A DNA stretch of 64,000 bases, taken from the NCBI GenBank assembly GCA_027627225.1, contig JAPFQT010000152.1, forward strand, positions 372,001 to 436,000, in the 5' to 3' direction. Origin of the DNA: Congeria kusceri (Eukaryota; Mollusca; Bivalvia; Myida; Dreissenidae). Below, piece by piece: positions 57,701 to 64,000 of the stretch; the stretch's first letter is position 1; each line of letters begins with the position of its first letter. The notes beneath the pieces were generated by a model. That model saw nothing but the letters and a program-made list of their open reading frames with translations. It was not told the DNA's origin and searched no databases. A program made the position numbers and the translations under genes.

Positions 57701-60700
57701 TTCAGACTTCTTGAAAGTGACATGAGGTATTACAGACTTGTTGAAAGTGACATGAGGTATTACAGGCTTCTTGAAAGTGACATGAGGTATTACAGGCTAC
57801 TTGAAAGTGACATGAGGTATTACAGACTTGTTGAAAGTGACATGAGGTATTACAGTCTTCTTGAAAGTGACATGAGGTATTACAGACTTGTTGAAAGTGA
57901 CATGAGGTATTACAGGCTTCTTGAAAGTGACATGAGGTATTACAGGCTACTTGAAAGTGACATGAGGTATTACAGACTAGTTGAAAGTGACATGAGGTAT
58001 TACAGGCTACTTGAAAGGGACATGAGGTATTACAGGCTACTTGAAAGTGACATGAGGTATTACAGAGTTCTTGAAAGTGACATGAGGTATTACAGAATTT
58101 TTGAAAGTGACATGAGGTATTACAGGCTACTTGAAAGTGACATGAGATATTACAGGCTACTTGAAAGGGACATGAGGTATTACAGACTTCTTGAAAGTGA
58201 CATGAGGTATTACAGGCTACTTGAAAGTGACATGAGGTATTACAGGCTACTTGAAAGTGACATGGGGTATTACAGACTTCTTGAAAGTGACATGGGGTAT
58301 TACAGGCTACTTGAAAGGGACATGAGGTATTACAGACTTCTTGAAAGGGACATGAGGTATTACAGGCTACTTGAAAGGGACATGAGGTATTACAGGCTAC
58401 TTGAAAGGGACATGAGGTATTACAGGCTACTTGAAAGGGACATGAGGTATTACAGGCTACTTGAAAGTGACATGAGGTATTACAGGCTACTTGAAAGGGA
58501 CATGAGGTATTACAGGGAAAGTGAGATGAGGTATTACAGGCTACTTGAAAGTGACATGAGGTAATACAGACTTCTTGAAAGGGACATGAGGTATTACAGG
58601 CTATTTGAAAGGGACATGAGGTATTACAGACTTCTTGAAAGTGACATGAGGTATTACAGGCTACTTGAAAGGGACATGAGGTATTACATGGAAAGTGACA
58701 TGAGGTATTACAGGCTACTTGAAAGTGACATGAGGTATTACAGACTTCTTGAAAGTGACATGAGGTATTACAGGCTTCTTGAAAGTGACATGAGGGATTA
58801 CAGGCTACTTGAAATTGACATGAGGTATTACAGGCTACTTGAAAGGGACATGAGGTACATACAGGCTACTTGAAAGTGACATGAGGTATTACAGACTTGT
58901 TGAAAGTGACATGAGGTATTACAGGCTACTTGAAAGTGACATAAGGTATTACAGACTAGTTGAAAGTGACATGAGGTATTACAGGCTACTTGAAAGGGAC
59001 ATGAGGTATTATAGGGAAAGTGACATGAGGTATTACAGGCTACATGAAAGTGACATGAGGTATTACAGAGTTCTTGAAAGTGACATGAGGTATTACAGAA
59101 TTCTTGAAAGTGACATGAGGTATTACAGGCTACTTGAAAGTGACATGAGTTATTACAGGCTACTTGAAAGTGACATGGGGTATTACAGACTTCATAAAAG
59201 TGACATATGGGGTATTACAGGCTACTTGAAAGGGACATGAGGTATTACAGACTTCTTGAAAGGGACATGAGGTATTACAGACTACTTGAAAGGGACATGA
59301 GGTATTACAGGCTACTTGAAAGGGACATGAGGTATTACAGGCTACTTGAAAGGGACATGAGGTATTACAGGCTACTTGAAAGTGACATGAGGTATTACAG
59401 GCTTCTTGAAAGGGACATGAGGTATTACAGGGAAAGTGACATGAGGTATTACAGGCTACTTGAAAGTGACATGAGGTATTACAGACTTCTTGAAAGGGAC
59501 ATGAGGTATTACAGGCTACTTGAAAGGGACATGAGGTATTACAGACTTCTTGAAAGTGACATGAGGTATTACAGGCTACTATAAAGTGACATGAGGTTTT
59601 ACAGACTTCTTGAAAGGGACATTAGGTATTACAGGCTACTTGAAAGGGACATGAGGTATTACAGACTTCTTGAAAGTGACATGAGGTATTACAGGCTACT
59701 TGAAAGTGACATGAGGTATTACAGGCTTCTTGAAAGGGACATGAGGTATTACAGGCTACTTGAAAGGGACATGAGGTATTACAGACTTCTTGAAAGTGAC
59801 ATGAGGTATTACACGCTACTTGAAAGGGACATGAGGTATTACATGGAAAGTGACATGAGGTATTACAGGGTACTTGAAAGTGACATGAGGTATTACAGAC
59901 TTCTTGAAAGTGACATGAGGGCTTCTTGAAAGTGACATGAGGGATTACAGGCTACTTGAAAGTGACATGAGGTATTACAGGCTACTTGAAAGGGACATGA
60001 GGTATTACAGACTTCTTGAAAGTGACATGAGGTATTACAGGCTACTTGAAAGTGACATGAGGTATTACAGGCTACTTGAAAGTGACATGAGGTATTACAG
60101 ACTTCTTGAAAGTGACACGAGTTTTTACAGTCTTCTTGAAATTGACAGGAGGTATAACAGACTTCTTGAAAGTGACACGAGGTATTACAGACTTCTTGAA
60201 AGTGACATGAGGTATTACAGGCTACTTGAATGTGACGAGTTTTTTCAGAATTCTTGAAAGTGACATGAGGTATTACAGGCTACTTGAAAGTGACATGTGG
60301 TATTACAGGCTACTTGAAAATGACATGAGGTATTACAGGCTACTTGAAAGTGATATGAGGTATTAAAGACTTGTTGAGTGACATGAGGTATTACAGACTT
60401 CTTGAAAGTGACATGAGGTATTACAGACTTGTTGAAAGTGACATGAGGTATTACAGGCTTCTTGAAAGTGACGAGGTATTACAGGCTACTTGAAAGTGAC
60501 ATGAGGTATTACAGACTTGTTGAAAGTGACATGAGGTATTACAGGCTAATTGAAAGGGACATGAGGTATTACAGACTTGTTGAAAGTGACATGAGGTATT
60601 ACAGGCTACTTGAAAGTGACATGAGGTATTACAGACTTGTTGAGTGACATGAGGTATTTCAGACTTCTTGAAAGTGACATGAGGTATTACAGACTTGTTG

Positions 60701-63700
60701 AAAGTGACATGAGGTATTACAGGCTTCTTGAAAGTGACATGAGGTATTACAGGCTACTTGAAAGTGACATGAGGTATTACAGACTTGTTGAAAGTGACAT
60801 GAGGTATTACAGTCTTCTTGAAAGTGACATGAGGTATTACAGACTTGTTGAAAGTGACATGAGGTATTACAGGCTTCTTGAAAGTGACATGAGGTATTAC
60901 AGGCTACTTGAAAGTGACATGAGGTATTACAGACTAGTTGAAAGTGACATGAGGTATTACAGGCTACTTGAAAGGGACATGAGGTATTACAGGCTACTTG
61001 AAAGTGACATGAGGTATTACAGAGTTCTTGAAAGTGACATGAGGTATTACAGAATTTTTGAAAGTGACATGAGGTATTACAGGCTACTTGAAAGTGACAT
61101 GAGATATTACAGGCTACTTGAAAGGGACATGAGGTATTACAGACTTCTTGAAAGTGACATGAGGTATTACAGGCTACTTGAAAGTGACATGAGGTATTAC
61201 AGGCTACTTGAAAGTGACATGGGGTATTACAGACTTCTTGAAAGTGACATGGGGTATTACAGGCTACTTGAAAGGGACATGAGGTATTACAGACTTCTTG
61301 AAAGGGACATGAGGTATTACAGGCTACTTGAAAGGGACATGAGGTATTACAGGCTACTTGAAAGGGACATGAGGTATTACAGGCTACTTGAAAGGGACAT
61401 GAGGTATTACAGGCTACTTGAAAGTGACATGAGGTATTACAGGCTACTTGAAAGGGACATGAGGTATTACAGGGAAAATGAGATGAGGTATTACAGGCTA
61501 CTTGAAAGTGACATGAGGTAATACAGACTTCTTGAAAGGGACATGAGGTATTACAGGCTATTTGAAAGGGACATGAGGTATTACAGACTTCTTGAAAGTG
61601 ACATGAGGTATTACAGGCTACTTGAAAGGGACATGAGGTATTACATGGAAAGTGACATGAGGTATTACAGGCTACTTGAAAGTGACATGAGGTATTACAG
61701 ACTTCTTGAAAGTGACATGAGGTATTACAGGCTTCTTGAAAGTGACATGAGGGATTACAGGCTACTTGAAATTGACATGAGGTATTACAGGCTACTTGAA
61801 AGTGACATGAGGTACATACAGGCTACTTGAAAGTGACATGAGGTATTACAGACTTGTTGAAAGTGACATGAGGTATTACAGGCTACTTGAAAGTGACATA
61901 AGGTATTACAGACTAGTTGAAAGTGACATGAGGTATTACAGGCTACTTGAAAGGGACATGAGGTATTATAGGGAAAGTGACATGAGGTATTACAGGCTAC
62001 ATGAAAGTGACATGAGGTATTACAGAGTTCTTGAAAGTGACATGAGGTATTACAGAATTCTTGAAAGTGACATGAGGTATTACAGGCTACTTGAAAGTGA
62101 CATGAGTTATTACAGGCTACTTGAAAGTGACATGGGGTATTACAGACTTCATAAAAGTGACATATGGGGTATTACAGGCTACTTGAAAGGGACATGAGGT
62201 ATTACAGACTTCTTGAAAGGGACATGAGGTATTACAGACTACTTGAAAGGGACATGAGGTATTACAGGCTACTTGAAAGGGACATGAGGTATTACAGGCT
62301 ACTTGAAAGGGACATGAGGTATTACAGGCTACTTGAAAGTGACATGAGGTATTACAGGCTTCTTGAAAGGGACATGAGGTATTACAGGGAAAGTGACATG
62401 AGGTATTACAGGCTACTTGAAAGTGACATGAGGTATTACAGACTTCTTGAAAGGGACATGAGGTATTACAGGCTACTTGAAAGGGACATGAGGTATTACA
62501 GACTTCTTGAAAGTGACATGAGGTATTACAGGCTACTTGAAAGTGACATGAGGTTTTACAGACTTCTTGAAAGGGACATTAGGTATTACAGGCTACTTGA
62601 AAGGGACATGAGGTATTACAGACTTCTTGAAAGTGACATGAGGTATTACAGGCTACTTGAAAGTGACATGAGGTATTACAGGCTTCTTGAAAGGGACATG
62701 AGGTATTACAGGCTACTTGAAAGGGACATGAGGTATTACAGACTTCTTGAAAGTGACATGAGGTATTACACGCTACTTGAAAGGGACATGAGGTATTACA
62801 TGGAAAGTGACATGAGGTATTACAGGGTACTTGAAAGTGACATGAGGTATTACAGACTTCTTGAAAGTGACATGAGGGCTTCTTGAAAGTGACATGAGGG
62901 ATTACAGGCTACTTGAAAGTGACATGAGGTATTACAGGCTACTTGAAAGGGACATGAGGTATTACAGACTTCTTGAAAGTGACATGAGGTATTACAGGCT
63001 ACTTGAAAGTGACATGAGGTATTACAGGCTACTTGAAAGTGACATGAGGTATTACAGGCTACTTGAAAGGGACTATGAGGTATTACAGGGAAAGTGACAT
63101 GAGGTATTACAGGCTACTTGAAAGTGACACGAGGTATTATAGGCTACTTGAAAGTGACATGAGGTATTACAGGCTACTTGAAAGTGACATGAGGTATTAC
63201 AGACTTGTTGAGTGACATGAGGTATTACAGACTCCTTGAAAGTGACATGAGGTATTACAGACTTGTTGAAAGTGACATGAGGTATTACAGGCTTCTTGAA
63301 AGTGACATGAGGTATTACAGGCTACTTGAAAGTGACATGAGGTATTACAGACTTGTTGAAAGTGACATGAGGTATTACAGGCTACTTGAAAGGGACATGA
63401 GGTATTACAGACTTGTTGAAAGTGACATGAGGTATTACAGGCTACTTGAAAGTGACATGAGGTATTACAGACTTGTTGAGTGACATGAGGTATTACAGAC
63501 TTCTTGAAAGTGACATGAGGTATTACAGACTTCTTGAAAGTGACATGAGGTATTACAGGCTTCTTGAAAGTGACATGAGGTATTACAGGCTACTTGAAAG
63601 TGACATGAGGTATTACAGACTTGTTGAAAGTGACATGAGGTATTACAGGCTACTTGAAAGGGACATGAGGTATTACAGACTTGTTGAAAGTGACATGAGG

Positions 63701-64000
63701 TATTACAGGCTACTTGAAAGTGACATGAGGTATTACAGACTTGTTGAAAGTGATATGAGGTATTACAGGCTACTTGAAAGTGACATGAGGTATTACAGGC
63801 TACTTGAAAGTGACATGAGGTATTACAGGCTACTTGAAAGGGACTATGAGGTATTACAGGGAAAGTGACATGAGGTATTACAGGCTACTTGAAAGTGACA
63901 CGAGGTATTACAGGCTACTTGAAAGTGACATGAGGTATTACAGGCTACTTGAAAGTGACATGAGGTATTACAGACTTGTTGAGTGACATGAGGTATTACA
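51717..64000 (+). repeat. 30-bp satellite, main body with ~3-kb higher-order repeats (runs off the window)
   Basis: Here the units are mostly 'gacatgaggtattacaggct' + 'acttgaaagt' or with AGACTTCTT / AGACTTGTT. A private variant with CATATGGGG marks the higher-order unit at 52525, 55531, 59204 and 62161, spaced 3006, 3673 and 2957. Segments 57680-60095 and 60637-63052 match almost base for base. Frame-breaking variants recur: GTTGAGTGAC (2 bases lost, for example 51716, 54043, 57685, 60642, 63478) and GAGGGCTTCTTG (8 bases lost, for example 53239, 56245, 59918, 62875). The array has no end within the window. Confidence 0.95.

Noticed and set aside
49599..64000. CRISPR-like array
   Set aside because: The repeats are head-to-tail without unique spacers and the context is animal nuclear DNA.

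Overview
The window is animal nuclear DNA, AT-rich and mostly non-coding, with long introns, GT..AG splice sites and many kinds of dispersed and tandem repeat. I infer a bivalve mollusc. The reasons are a large sacsin-like gene of the kind expanded in bivalves, a tRNA-headed SINE with a body like that of bivalve SINEs, and fold-back elements with TGAGGCGYGTCGTGGG-type ends that I associate with bivalve genomes. The species cannot be named from the sequence alone.

Layout. Positions 1-9042 hold no gene, only repeats: a fold-back element, a dispersed repeat also present near 40.5 kb, 33-bp and 40-bp tandem arrays, a SINE and a near-perfect hairpin. Positions 9043-31748 (+ strand) carry a very large sacsin-like gene. 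It has a short first exon, a GHKL/Bergerat ATPase exon pair, a 15.3-kb giant exon with three further ATPase modules and a DnaJ domain, and two small exons that finish a C-terminal HEPN domain. Its splice architecture is still readable, but the body has dozens of in-frame stops and frame changes, so I call it an intron-containing (non-processed) pseudogene. Positions 31749-42349 are intergenic and full of repeats, including fold-back DNA elements, a degenerate 'GCAAATGTAAATAAA' satellite and a 'TTATGTTACATTC' array.

Positions 42350-47825 (+) contain a small gene that open-frame scanning does not reveal. Five phase-compatible exons encode a 181-residue PH-domain protein resembling the evectin/PLEKHB family, with no break. 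Its first intron holds a 40-bp tandem array that runs up to, and apparently includes, the acceptor site of exon 2.

From 49599 to beyond the window end lies at least 14.4 kb of a 30-bp satellite. The unit happens to be open in one frame (decapeptide MRYYRLLESD). Recurrent 2-nt and 8-nt deletions show that it is not a protein gene. The array is organised into higher-order repeats, about 626 bp at the left side and about 2.96-3.67 kb in the main body. The last two large copies are nearly identical, which indicates recent amplification.
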